64,000 nt of DNA from IMG/VR virus record IMGVR_UViG_3300027714_000001, positions 1 through 64,000 of that record. One strand, 5' to 3'. Below, in pieces: positions 36,144 to 43,336 of this stretch. Source of the stretch: a virus. Position 1 is the first letter of the stretch; the number at the start of each line of letters is the position of its first letter. The position numbers and the translations under genes are program-made. The notes under the pieces were generated by a model. It was not told the DNA's origin. It was given only the letters and a program-made list of their open reading frames with translations, and searched no databases.

Positions 36144-37490
36144 ATGTATACAGTGTATAGTAAAGACAACTGCCCTTGGTGTGTAAAAGCAATCGAGTTA
36201 TTAACAGAACATAACCTAGAACACACCGTAGTTAAAGTAGAGTCTATAGAAGAACTTACTACAAAACTACAAAACTACACAACACTAAATGAGATTAACA
36301 CAGTTCCTCAGATAGTAGAAGACAAGTTTTTAATCGGAGGCTACCAAGACCTAGTAAAAACACTAAAAGGTGCACATGGTATTATAAGCGGAAATAAGAT
36401 ACTCAAAACAAAGAAAACTGTTTTCAACGCTGATAATGTAGGACATGAGACAGGGGAATATCCTTTGTTCTTAGGTGACCAGTTAGGTTTCCTAGACACA
36501 ATCAATACTCCTTACCCTGTACTAGACGAGCTATACCAAGCTCAGCTATCACAAATCTGGAACGAGTTTGAGATAGACCTTACACAAGACAGACAAGATA
36601 TGATTAATGCTCGTCCCGAAGTTGTAGACCTTATGGTAAAGACAATCTTATGGCAACATCTAGCAGACTCTATTGCTTCTAGGTCAATTACAGGTATCCT
36701 TATGGATTACGTGTCTAACTCAGACTTAGAAAGCTGGTACAACTGCGTAGCGTTATTCGAAACAATACATGCTAGAAGCTACAGTTTAATTATCAAGCAG
36801 ACATTCAATAACCCTAACGAAGCGTTAAAGAATGGCTACGAAGATTTACAAGTAATACAGCGTTCAGATATATTACGTGACGCATTTGACGGATTAGGCA
36901 ACTTACCTTTCGATGCGCCTAGAGAAGAAAAAGAAGAAAAACTGTATATTGCAATAGCTGCATTGTATATGTTAGAAAGCTTAAACTTCATGGCATCATT
37001 TGCTATTACGTTCGGTATTGTAGAAACAGGAATCATGCAGGGTATTGGTCAAATAGTATCACTAATCTGTCGTGACGAATTGTTACACGCAAGAGGTGGA
37101 CGAGAAGTTCTAAATATCGAGTTTAAGAGAAATCCAGAACTTGCTAAGAGACTTAGACCTCACTTCCAGAAAATGTTTGACGCTATCGTGTCCACAGAAT
37201 TAGAATGGACAGACTATTTGTTCAGTCAGGGTCGTCAAGTAATTGGACTAAGCCCTGAGCTTATCAAAAAGTACGTATTGTTTATGGCACAGCCTGTAGC
37301 AAATACTTTAGGTCTAGTAACAGAAAAGATAGAAACTACTCCATTACCGTACATGGAGACTTACATTGACTCTAGTAAGGTTCAAGTTGCTGCACAAGAG
37401 CTACAGCTAACTTCATACCTAGTAAACTCAGTGTCCCCTCTAACAGATCAAGACGAGTTTCTAGCAGAACTTCGAGGAGAAATGTATTAA
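36144..37490 (+). CDS. nrdB: Glutaredoxin-NrdB fusion (RNR small subunit)
   Basis: 448 aa. Residues 1-~80 are a glutaredoxin: MYTVYSKDNCPWCVKAIELL with the CPWC active site, cis-Pro in INTVPQIV, GGYQDL. From ~105 a class Ia beta subunit: Asp ligand in LADSIASRS, FETIHARSY with Glu, His and the radical Tyr, ESLNFMASF and RDELLHARGG with Glu/His. All iron ligands and the tyrosine are present. The fusion couples the electron donor directly to the reductase. Confidence 0.94.
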   Translation: MYTVYSKDNCPWCVKAIELLTEHNLEHTVVKVESIEELTTKLQNYTTLNEINTVPQIVEDKFLIGGYQDLVKTLKGAHGIISGNKILKTKKTVFNADNVGHETGEYPLFLGDQLGFLDTINTPYPVLDELYQAQLSQIWNEFEIDLTQDRQDMINARPEVVDLMVKTILWQHLADSIASRSITGILMDYVSNSDLESWYNCVALFETIHARSYSLIIKQTFNNPNEALKNGYEDLQVIQRSDILRDAFDGLGNLPFDAPREEKEEKLYIAIAALYMLESLNFMASFAITFGIVETGIMQGIGQIVSLICRDELLHARGGREVLNIEFKRNPELAKRLRPHFQKMFDAIVSTELEWTDYLFSQGRQVIGLSPELIKKYVLFMAQPVANTLGLVTEKIETTPLPYMETYIDSSKVQVAAQELQLTSYLVNSVSPLTDQDEFLAELRGEMY

Positions 37491-37959
37491 AGCTATATTT
37501 GCTAACGATTTGGCAGGTGGTTTTGGAAATAAGGGAGGCCTACCCTGGCCTTCCAACTCTATAGACCTACAACACTTTAAGAAACAAACCCAAGGAGCTT
37601 ATATAATTATGGGCAGGAACACTTGGGAAACTTTACCAAAACTAAAAAATAGAACTCCTGTAGTGGTGTCTTCTAAAATAGGTAAAAATAAAGGGCTTTG
37701 GATACCTTCGGACATACTACAACAAGAACTAGAAGACTGTTGGCAAGGAGAAACTAACGCTTTCCTTATAGGAGGAGCTAAACTGCTAACACCTCAAAAT
37801 TTAAAGTTATGTACTAGCATAATTCATACTACTATAAAAGAAGTATATTACTCATGTGATACATATATCAATGAGAACACATTAGGGTTTCTAGGCACAC
37901 TAGACTCTCATCTAATCTACGAAGACAAGCATATAGAAATAAGAGAACATATCGTATAA
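37486..37959 (+). CDS. Dihydrofolate reductase, apparent ATT start
   Basis: 157 aa. The conserved first strand (KAIFANDLAGGFGNKGGLPWP) only appears if reading starts at ATT 37486, which overlaps the nrdB stop and has GGAGA 7 nt upstream; no ATG, GTG or TTG fits. Other motifs: MGRNTWETLP, FLIGGAKL. Regenerates tetrahydrofolate used by ThyA. Overlaps thyA by 1 nt. If the annotator insists on usual starts, a GGC-preceded TTG at 37510 would delete the first strand. Confidence 0.9.
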   Translation: MKAIFANDLAGGFGNKGGLPWPSNSIDLQHFKKQTQGAYIIMGRNTWETLPKLKNRTPVVVSSKIGKNKGLWIPSDILQQELEDCWQGETNAFLIGGAKLLTPQNLKLCTSIIHTTIKEVYYSCDTYINENTLGFLGTLDSHLIYEDKHIEIREHIV

Positions 37960-38804
37960 TGAAAAATTACTTAAATCTAATACATAAAATAATACTAGAA
38001 GGGGAAGATTCAAACGACCGTACAGGAGTAGGCACTAAGTCTATCTTTGGTACTCGTATGGAATGGGATTTAAAGAAAGGATTCCCCGCAGTAACTTGTA
38101 AGACATTAGCGTGGAAGTCAGTAGTATCAGAACTATTATGGTTTTTATCAGGATCTTCTAACCTAGAACATTTACGTACTAGACTACATGGGTATGGTAG
38201 TGATAAATCTACTATATGGGATGCTAACTACAAAAATCAAGGTAGAGCCTTAGGATACACTAAAGGCAATCTTGGGCCTATATATGGACACCAGTGGCGC
38301 AACTTTAACGGTATAGACCAGATAAAAAATCTATTAATGTCAATACGCATGGGAAATGCTACAGGAGTACACAGTAGACGTAATATAGTTACTGCTTGGA
38401 ATGTACCAGATATTCCACATATGACGTTACCTCCCTGCCACCACACCTTTCAAGTGCATGTAAATAAAAATAAAGAGCTAAGCTTAATGTGGCATCAGAG
38501 GTCTGTAGATGTATTTCTAGGATTGCCATTTAACATAGCAAGTTACGCTTTGCTTACACACATATTAGCTGAGATAACTGGCTGTACTGTTGGAAATCTA
38601 ATATTTACTGGAGGAGATACTCACATATACAAAAACCATATGGTATCTATAGCAGAGCTAATGGAAAGAAGTCCTGGACTGCTTCCAGAATTAGTTATTC
38701 CTAATCTAACAGACTTAGACTCTGTACTACAGTCTCCTATAGAAAACTTTAAACTTAATAACTACAATCCGCAAGGAAAAATCGTAGCACCAATGGCTAT
38801 TTAG
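37959..38804 (+). CDS. thyA: Thymidylate synthase
   Basis: 281 aa. Methylates dUMP to dTMP using methylene-THF. Motifs: DRTGVGTKSIFG, GPIYGHQWRNF, catalytic Cys in LPPCHHTFQV, QRSVDVFLGLPFNIASYALL, GDTHIYKNH. Full length. Ends in TAG, which is uncommon in this phage and relevant to the putative amber tRNA at 57514. Confidence 0.96.
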   Translation: MKNYLNLIHKIILEGEDSNDRTGVGTKSIFGTRMEWDLKKGFPAVTCKTLAWKSVVSELLWFLSGSSNLEHLRTRLHGYGSDKSTIWDANYKNQGRALGYTKGNLGPIYGHQWRNFNGIDQIKNLLMSIRMGNATGVHSRRNIVTAWNVPDIPHMTLPPCHHTFQVHVNKNKELSLMWHQRSVDVFLGLPFNIASYALLTHILAEITGCTVGNLIFTGGDTHIYKNHMVSIAELMERSPGLLPELVIPNLTDLDSVLQSPIENFKLNNYNPQGKIVAPMAI

Positions 38805-38814
38805 AAAATTTTAG

Positions 38815-38867
38815 TTGACTCTACAAGACCGCTACTGTATAATTTACTTATGCCGTAGCGGTTTTTC
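38815..38867 (+). promoter_or_regulatory. Promoter nested in a terminator hairpin after thyA
   Basis: TTGACT (38815-38820), 17 nt, TATAAT (38838-38843). The -10 box lies in the loop of a perfect 8-bp hairpin ACCGCTAC (38828-38835) / GTAGCGGT (38855-38862) followed by TTTTT, so the same DNA can end thyA transcription and begin the next unit. Confidence 0.75.
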
Positions 38868-38933
38868 TGTATGTAAATAACCACTACTTCAAGGATAAGA
38901 ACACAGAAAGTTAATTAAGGAGTAATTAATACT

Positions 38934-39260
38934 ATGACGGGATTAGATTTTGCTTGGGCTTTTGAAAAAATATGGGTAGCAATATTCGCATATATCTTTT
39001 GGAAAAGCAAGGAGCTTAAAAAAGAAAACAAACAAAGAGACACAGACATTCAAAACTTACAATTAGCCCAGGCTAGAGCTTCAACTATATTTATTACTGA
39101 GACTCAAATGAAAGAAGCAGTTAGGGAAGCTTTATTGCCTTACAAAGAAGGCCAACAAGAAATAAAGATACTCCTAAAAGGCTTAAACGATCACATCTTC
39201 ACATTAAGTAAAGATGTGGCAGTACAACATGCTATAGGGGCGTTAAACAATGATAAATAA
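38934..39260 (+). CDS. Inner-membrane coiled-coil protein, 108 aa
   Basis: One N-terminal membrane segment (WVAIFAYIFW region) followed by a Lys/Glu-rich coiled coil. Predicted to be anchored in the inner membrane. Resembles small phage membrane proteins of unknown role; overlaps the next gene by 11 nt. Confidence 0.65.
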   Translation: MTGLDFAWAFEKIWVAIFAYIFWKSKELKKENKQRDTDIQNLQLAQARASTIFITETQMKEAVREALLPYKEGQQEIKILLKGLNDHIFTLSKDVAVQHAIGALNNDK

Positions 39261-39633
39261 ACTTTTACTAGTAAACAGTGCGGAAGACGAAAGTCTACTA
39301 AAGTATCTAAAAGATAGTGGCTACTTAATAGTGTTTTGCAAGCCCAATGAGATAATAAAGACATGCAAGAAAGTAGCTCCTCAAATAATACTAATTCTAG
39401 ATATGCAGGACGATCTAGAATTAGTAGAGTTATTAAGTAACCCTGACATATCTAGTATACCTGCTATTCACGCTACAACAGGATACCCAGTAGACGATAC
39501 TTCTAAACATACAAAGTTTTTTGATATATCAAAGAAAGTAAACATTTATAAATCACTTATAAACATGAAGATTATATCAGACAAACTATCAAATATTATA
39601 GCAAAACAAGTTGACATAGAGGATGCTTTCTAG
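39250..39633 (+). CDS. Receiver-like (CheY-fold) protein, degenerate
   Basis: 127 aa. KLLLVNSAEDESLLKYLKDSGY then IILILDMQD and IPAIHATTG give an alternating beta/alpha pattern of a receiver domain, with Asp in the third strand but without the usual acidic pair or Lys. Possibly a pseudo-receiver that binds a partner. Ends in TAG. Confidence 0.45.
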   Translation: MINKLLLVNSAEDESLLKYLKDSGYLIVFCKPNEIIKTCKKVAPQIILILDMQDDLELVELLSNPDISSIPAIHATTGYPVDDTSKHTKFFDISKKVNIYKSLINMKIISDKLSNIIAKQVDIEDAF

Positions 39634-39639
39634 TATAAT
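39611..39639 (+). promoter_or_regulatory. Leader-type promoter 1 of a triple set
   Basis: TTGACA (39611-39616), 17 nt, TATAAT (39634-39639), leader TTTCAGATTTGAGAAAAG. It overlaps the 3' end of the receiver-like gene. Confidence 0.88.
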
Positions 39640-39689
39640 TGCATTTCAGATTTGAGAAAAGCGTTTTACAAAACAGTTTAAAAAACATC

Positions 39690-39718
39690 TTGCTATACAA
39701 GCCATTCTTTGCTATAAT
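39690..39718 (+). promoter_or_regulatory. Leader-type promoter 2 of a triple set
   Basis: TTGCTA (39690-39695), 17 nt, TATAAT (39713-39718), leader ATGTTTCTGGAATTGAG. Confidence 0.88.
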
Positions 39719-39766
39719 ATGTTTCTGGAATTGAGAAAAAGCATAAAAAAGAAAACAAAAAACATC

Positions 39767-39795
39767 TTGCTATATCGGTCATAACTTGATATAAT
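39767..39795 (+). promoter_or_regulatory. Leader-type promoter 3 of a triple set
   Basis: TTGCTA (39767-39772), 17 nt, TATAAT (39790-39795), leader TTTTCAAATTAACTAAAAG, then ATG 39829. Confidence 0.88.
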
Positions 39796-39828
39796 AGATT
39801 TTCAAATTAACTAAAAGAGAGAAAAATT

Positions 39829-40113
39829 ATGGGAAAGAAAACTAGCAATAAAGGTAAAGGTAGCTACGCAACTTATCAAGCAGAGGGTCGCCGAGATAAA
39901 AACCGTACTGCTCGTTTGCTAAAGCATCTTAAAGCTTACCCCGAGGATGCAGCAGCACAGTCTGCACTTAAACGAGCTAAGCCCCCACGCAGAGCTTCAG
40001 GTAAAAAAGGTAACTTTCCTGCACAAAAAACGTATCATATCTTAACTACAGCAGGTCACAAGGTAGAAATGCCCACGTTTGACCCTACAGTGCCAAAACT
40101 TGTAACTAAATAA
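39829..40113 (+). CDS. Small, very basic protein with three promoters
   Basis: 94 aa, Lys/Arg/Ala-rich (MGKKTSNKGKGSYATYQAEG, KRAKPPRRASGKKGN), likely nucleic-acid or ribosome binding. Three consecutive promoters feed it, so it should be one of the most expressed early genes. Followed by a 10-bp hairpin. No family recognised. Confidence 0.7.
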   Translation: MGKKTSNKGKGSYATYQAEGRRDKNRTARLLKHLKAYPEDAAAQSALKRAKPPRRASGKKGNFPAQKTYHILTTAGHKVEMPTFDPTVPKLVTK

Positions 40114-40118
40114 CAGAC

Positions 40119-40146
40119 TAGCCGAGCAACTGCTCGGCTACTTCTT
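40119..40146 (+). terminator. Hairpin after the basic protein gene
   Basis: Perfect stem TAGCCGAGCA / TGCTCGGCTA with a minimal loop, followed by only a weak T stretch (CTTCTT). May be a leaky terminator or an mRNA-end stabiliser. Confidence 0.55.
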
Positions 40147-40156
40147 GGAGAATAAC

Positions 40157-40273
40157 ATGAGAAACTTCGTAGCAAAATATGCTAGAATAAACAGAGCCTC
40201 TACACACAGAGACAAAACAAAATACCAACGCGGTTGGGAAATGGACTGGGACGAAATTGAGCCTCCACAATAG
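40157..40273 (+). CDS. 38-aa basic microprotein
   Basis: MRNFVAKYARINRASTH then acidic end EMDWDEIEPPQ. TGGAG Shine-Dalgarno 7 nt before ATG 40157; stop TAG. Unknown. Confidence 0.55.
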   Translation: MRNFVAKYARINRASTHRDKTKYQRGWEMDWDEIEPPQ

Positions 40274-40323
40274 TTCTAACAAGAGACATTGTGCAGATTT
40301 AATTAACCCAAAAGGAACAACAA

Positions 40324-40557
40324 ATGATTGATGAAAATGCAGTAGAAGACGGCAGCAAACAAGCAGTTCGCAAAGAAACTCAAGATATTATTGACGCTTC
40401 TATGGATCACCAGTTTCAAGAGAATATGCGTAAGTATACTTTAGTAGGTGAGTTAAGTAACTGGCGTACTAATATGAAAGACAATAAACGTCGTCAACAA
40501 ATACTTAGCGGTCGAGCTAAGATTCTAGACCTAGTAAATAAAGCATGTTCGAGCTAA
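40324..40557 (+). CDS. Hypothetical protein, 77 aa
   Basis: Charged helical protein (MIDENAVEDGSKQAVRKET). AAAGGAAC before ATG 40324. The 3' end overlaps the next frame by 13 nt. Unknown. Confidence 0.65.
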   Translation: MIDENAVEDGSKQAVRKETQDIIDASMDHQFQENMRKYTLVGELSNWRTNMKDNKRRQQILSGRAKILDLVNKACSS

Positions 40558-40787
40558 TCCCACAAGATTGGGCAAAGCGTAGAACGCATACAAAACGGGA
40601 GAAGCCTGTAGCAATACAGGTATTCGACTACAAGCAAATTAATAACCATTTCTGTACTATAATAGTTCATTTTGAAGATGGCAGTTCTAAGGAGTTACTC
40701 TCTAGAGTTGTACAAAATCACATAACTAAAACTTGGGTGGTAGATGGAATGGAATACTCAGTGAGGGTAACATATAATGGAGATTAA
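40545..40787 (+). CDS. Hypothetical protein, 80 aa
   Basis: Beta-rich (CTIIVHFEDGSSKELLSR, KTWVVDGMEYSVRVTY), starts inside the preceding gene. Unknown. Confidence 0.6.
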   Translation: MFELIPQDWAKRRTHTKREKPVAIQVFDYKQINNHFCTIIVHFEDGSSKELLSRVVQNHITKTWVVDGMEYSVRVTYNGD

Positions 40788-40788
40788 A

Positions 40789-40959
40789 ATGACACCAACT
40801 TTTCTAGAAGCTTTGAAAGCCTCACTAAAAATTAGCCTTTCTGAGCCTTCTTATAACATTATGAAAGATGCCTCGGCAGAAGATGACCCAGAAGTAGTAG
40901 AAATGTTAATAGGCAGAGCTGTTGTAAATGAACTTATAACGGACGCATTAAAAGATTAA
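40789..40959 (+). CDS. Hypothetical protein, 56 aa
   Basis: MTPTFLEALKASLKISLSEP; helical and acidic. ATG 40789 is preferred over 40777 because GGAGAT is well spaced from it. Ends just before tRNA-Cys. Confidence 0.55.
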   Translation: MTPTFLEALKASLKISLSEPSYNIMKDASAEDDPEVVEMLIGRAVVNELITDALKD

Positions 40960-40964
40960 AATAT

Positions 40965-41041
40965 GTGCGTGGGGCTGGATGGGTTTAGGCTGCGGATTGC
41001 AAACTCGTATCAAGCAGGTTCGATTCCTGTCACGTACTCCA
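40965..41041 (+). tRNA. tRNA-Cys (GCA)
   Basis: Acceptor GTGCGTG/CACGTAC, loop TTGCAAA, T-arm with GGTTCGATTCC, encoded CCA. The anticodon stem has one mismatch and two G-U pairs. Confidence 0.85.
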
Positions 41042-41047
41042 AATTAC

Positions 41048-41230
41048 ACTAGTATGCTGCAAAGGTAGACAGGCACATAAACCGTTTAGGTGTGTTCCGT
41101 AAGAGGATAGCTACAATTCTATACAGGTAAAGTTTTAAGTCGGGATGCCTGGCGGTACTAACTGTATAGGAGCTGAGGAGTAATGCCTTCAGTATAGTGA
41201 TTGCGGGTTCGACTCCCGTTGCTAGTACCA
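41048..41230 (+). tRNA. tRNA-like element with ~110-nt internal insertion
   Basis: Ends pair as an acceptor stem (ACTAGTA with TGCTAGT, then A and CCA) and the 3' part has a normal T-arm (GCGGG TTCGACT CCCGT) preceded by a small variable-arm-like hairpin. The 5' part has a D-arm-like GGTAGA stretch. The total of ~183 nt is about 100 nt too long; the middle has its own hairpins, including CTATACAG (41118-41125) / CTGTATAG. Could be an interrupted type II tRNA or an RNA that mimics one. Isotype not assignable. Confidence 0.4.
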
Positions 41231-41270
41231 AAATCGCATCGTATTGAATTAATTTATTAAGGAAATATGT

Positions 41271-41570
41271 ATGTCAAGAACAATCAGAAGAAAAAACGTA
41301 GCTTTTTGGTGGAATAAACAAGAATACCTACAAAGCCATGAGCATGACTGGTCTTATGGTAGCATTTACTGTAAGACAGAACAAGACTATAATACAGAAA
41401 CTCGTGTATTTTATAGTGATAAATGTAACCCTGCCCCGCACAGTAAAAATGTTAAACATGCGGAAAATAGTAAGCGTAGAGCAGCGGAAACTAGAAAACT
41501 AAAATCTTACAGAGGTTTTGGGTGGATAGAGTTCGAAAAGCTCTATGACGATAGATGGAACTGGGATTAA
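41271..41570 (+). CDS. Hypothetical basic protein, 99 aa
   Basis: Arg/Lys/Trp-rich (MSRTIRRKNVAFWWNKQEY, HAENSKRRAAETRKLKSYRG). AAGGAAA before the ATG. Sits between two tRNA genes. Unknown. Confidence 0.65.
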   Translation: MSRTIRRKNVAFWWNKQEYLQSHEHDWSYGSIYCKTEQDYNTETRVFYSDKCNPAPHSKNVKHAENSKRRAAETRKLKSYRGFGWIEFEKLYDDRWNWD

Positions 41571-41575
41571 ACAAT

Positions 41576-41661
41576 GGAAGATGATCTAGTCTGGGACTAG
41601 CGCCGCTTGCTAAGCGAACGGAGCCGAAAGGCTTGGGGATCAATACCTCCTTCTTCCTCCA
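41576..41661 (+). tRNA. tRNA-Ser (GCT)
   Basis: 86 nt type II tRNA; acceptor GGAAGA/TCTTCC, loop TTGCTAA, long variable arm AGCCGAAAGGCT, encoded CCA. T-loop is ATCAATA instead of the usual TTCGA. Confidence 0.88.
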
Positions 41662-41676
41662 AATTAAGGTAATAAC

Positions 41677-41970
41677 ATGTACGGACTATATAAAACTACA
41701 ACAGTAATGGACTACGAAGGGGACATTGATTCCTACAAAACTTTACTAGCTGTAGCCCCTAGTTCCTCAGAACTAGTGGAGCGTTGGGACAAAAAATGCG
41801 AAAAAGAGTTAAAAGCAGTAAGTGAGTTACACAAAAGCTATGCAGATAACGTACCTCCTAAGTTCCTGAAAGGACAAAAAAGCCTTGAGTATTTAGGAAA
41901 TACTGGTGGGGGATATAGTTACGTAAAAATTATTGTTACTATTGAACAAATAAAACAGTGGGACAAATAA
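41677..41970 (+). CDS. Hypothetical protein, 97 aa
   Basis: MYGLYKTTTVMDYEGDIDSY; mixed alpha/beta. TAAGG upstream. Its stop overlaps the next ATG. Unknown. Confidence 0.65.
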   Translation: MYGLYKTTTVMDYEGDIDSYKTLLAVAPSSSELVERWDKKCEKELKAVSELHKSYADNVPPKFLKGQKSLEYLGNTGGGYSYVKIIVTIEQIKQWDK

Positions 41971-42164
41971 TGTTTACTGCCTCATATGACTTTGAGATAC
42001 AGCAGTTTTTTATATACTATAACCACGGATTAGTGGGGTATTTTGATCCCAAACAAAAACCCAAGTACATAGACTTTTGCGATATATATCTACCTTTACA
42101 TTTAAGTAAACTTCATCTCAAACAACTAGAAAAAATTCTAGATTTAAAAGGGTCAACAGAATAA
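41970..42164 (+). CDS. Hypothetical protein, 64 aa
   Basis: MFTASYDFEIQQFFIYYNHG; aromatic-rich. Start ATG 41970 overlaps the preceding stop (TAATG). Unknown. Confidence 0.6.
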   Translation: MFTASYDFEIQQFFIYYNHGLVGYFDPKQKPKYIDFCDIYLPLHLSKLHLKQLEKILDLKGSTE

Positions 42165-42400
42165 AACAGGGAACTTATAAAGTAAGTGGCACAATCGTAC
42201 ATGATACTCCTAAACTTGTGGTTTTTATGATGAAACACCTTAACCCACCTGCTTACTCTCACAGACTAGTTAGGTACGAGGAACTAAGAGATCATTATAT
42301 TTTTAAAGTAGAATCCGAACTATTTGAGCTAAGAGAAGATGTTCCTATGTACCTAGTATATTTTAACGTAAACGGGGTTGTTTCCGTAGAAATTGTTTGA
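42161..42400 (+). CDS. Hypothetical protein, start codon unusual
   Basis: Coherent coding sequence (GTYKVSGTIVHDTPKLVVF ... VPMYLVYFNVNGVVSVEIV) extends well upstream of the only usual start, GTG 42218. The frame has an AAAAGGG site 8 nt before ATA 42161, which could serve as a rare start, giving ~79 aa. If GTG is used the product is 60 aa and lacks its first two strands. Confidence 0.5.
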   Translation: MKQGTYKVSGTIVHDTPKLVVFMMKHLNPPAYSHRLVRYEELRDHYIFKVESELFELREDVPMYLVYFNVNGVVSVEIV

Positions 42401-42425
42401 CAGATTGCCCAAATAAGCGTATAAT
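42397..42425 (+). promoter_or_regulatory. Leader-type promoter
   Basis: TTGACA (42397-42402), 17 nt, TATAAT (42420-42425), leader TTTATTGAATTGATAAAAGG. Confidence 0.88.
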
Positions 42426-42456
42426 AGCTTTATTGAATTGATAAAAGGCTAATAAA

Positions 42457-42816
42457 TTGAGTACGACACTAGAACAAGACTGGCGGGCATACAATAAAAA
42501 AATGCGTCGTCAATGTATGCACCAAGCGCAGTTTAATACTCTTAGAGAGTACGAAAAGTACCGAAATGGTACGCTTAAGTATACTAAAGAATTTACGGAG
42601 CTAGAGAAAAAAGATATAATATATCGTAGAAATGCTGCTCCCTCCCCTAAAACATTAAAGCAACATCCACTACCTAACAAAAACCCAACTGCAAAGATTA
42701 AATCCCCTGAGTACACAGGCACACTAATCAAAGGCATTAGCACAATGCACAAAAGTAACGCAGTTCCGGTTATTAATACCCAAGAAATGATTGACCACGC
42801 AAATATGCGGAGATAG
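42457..42816 (+). CDS. Hypothetical basic protein, 119 aa, TTG start
   Basis: Arg/Lys-rich (WRAYNKKMRRQCMHQAQFN). TTG 42457 is taken because the promoter and AAAAGG site lie immediately upstream and no ATG follows for 20 codons. Unknown. Confidence 0.6.
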   Translation: MSTTLEQDWRAYNKKMRRQCMHQAQFNTLREYEKYRNGTLKYTKEFTELEKKDIIYRRNAAPSPKTLKQHPLPNKNPTAKIKSPEYTGTLIKGISTMHKSNAVPVINTQEMIDHANMRR

Positions 42817-42828
42817 TAAATTTATTTC

Positions 42829-42857
42829 TTGACAAAATACTTAAATTCTAGTATAGT
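42829..42857 (+). promoter_or_regulatory. Promoter for tRNA-Met and cREC gene
   Basis: TTGACA (42829-42834), 17 nt, TATAGT (42852-42857). It lacks the conserved GAATTGAG leader; the tRNA begins 23 nt later. Confidence 0.82.
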
Positions 42858-42880
42858 ATATTTAGTGGTTCAAAAACACT

Positions 42881-42958
42881 GGAGTCGTAGCTAAAGTGGC
42901 ACAGCACCCGCTTCATATGCGGAAGAATATCCGATTTCGATTATCGGCGACTCTACCA
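42881..42958 (+). tRNA. tRNA-Met (CAT)
   Basis: Acceptor GGAGTCG/CGACTCT, anticodon stem CCGC/GCGG with loop TTCATAT, T-arm CCGAT TTCGATT ATCGG, CCA encoded. Could be elongator Met or Ile2. Confidence 0.85.
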
Positions 42959-42973
42959 AACAAGGTAAGCCTC

Positions 42974-43336
42974 ATGAACATTTATTTAGATGATGAAAGA
43001 GTTCCCAAAACAGAAAAAGACTGGGTAATTATCAGAGACGCAAACTCTCTAATAAATTTAATTATACATTTAGGAACCTTACCAGATCATATATCTTTTG
43101 ACCATGATTTAGGGGAAAATGTAAAAACTGGGTACGATGTTGTTAAATCTATAGAGTATCATTTACTGTCTGATTTAATAAACTGGAATCCTAGATTTAC
43201 TTTTACAGTACACTCAGCTAACCCCGTAGGAGCAAAAAACATACAAAGTCATTTGGACAACTTAATTAACCACATGAACCATACACAGGGAAAAAGTAAT
43301 GGCGAAATTACTGTTAGTAAAGGACTACCTATTTGA
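42974..43336 (+). CDS. Cyclic-phosphate-processing receiver (cREC) domain protein
   Basis: 120 aa. MNIYLDDERVPKTEKDW, ISFDHDLGENVKTGYDVV and TVHSANPVGAKNI match the receiver-like family predicted to process cyclic phosphates: paired Asp, an HD motif and a conserved HSANPVG. In a tRNA-rich locus, handling of cyclic-phosphate ends of cut RNA is an attractive but unproven role. Start ATG 42974; the start at 42896 would fall in the tRNA. Confidence 0.7.
   Translation: MNIYLDDERVPKTEKDWVIIRDANSLINLIIHLGTLPDHISFDHDLGENVKTGYDVVKSIEYHLLSDLINWNPRFTFTVHSANPVGAKNIQSHLDNLINHMNHTQGKSNGEITVSKGLPI

Noticed and set aside
41048-41230. Group I intron
   Set aside because: The insertion of about 110 nt is too small and no P7/P3-like core was seen.
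42896-42973. N-terminal extension of the cREC gene
   Set aside because: It would run through tRNA-Met; ATG 42974 matches the family N-terminus.
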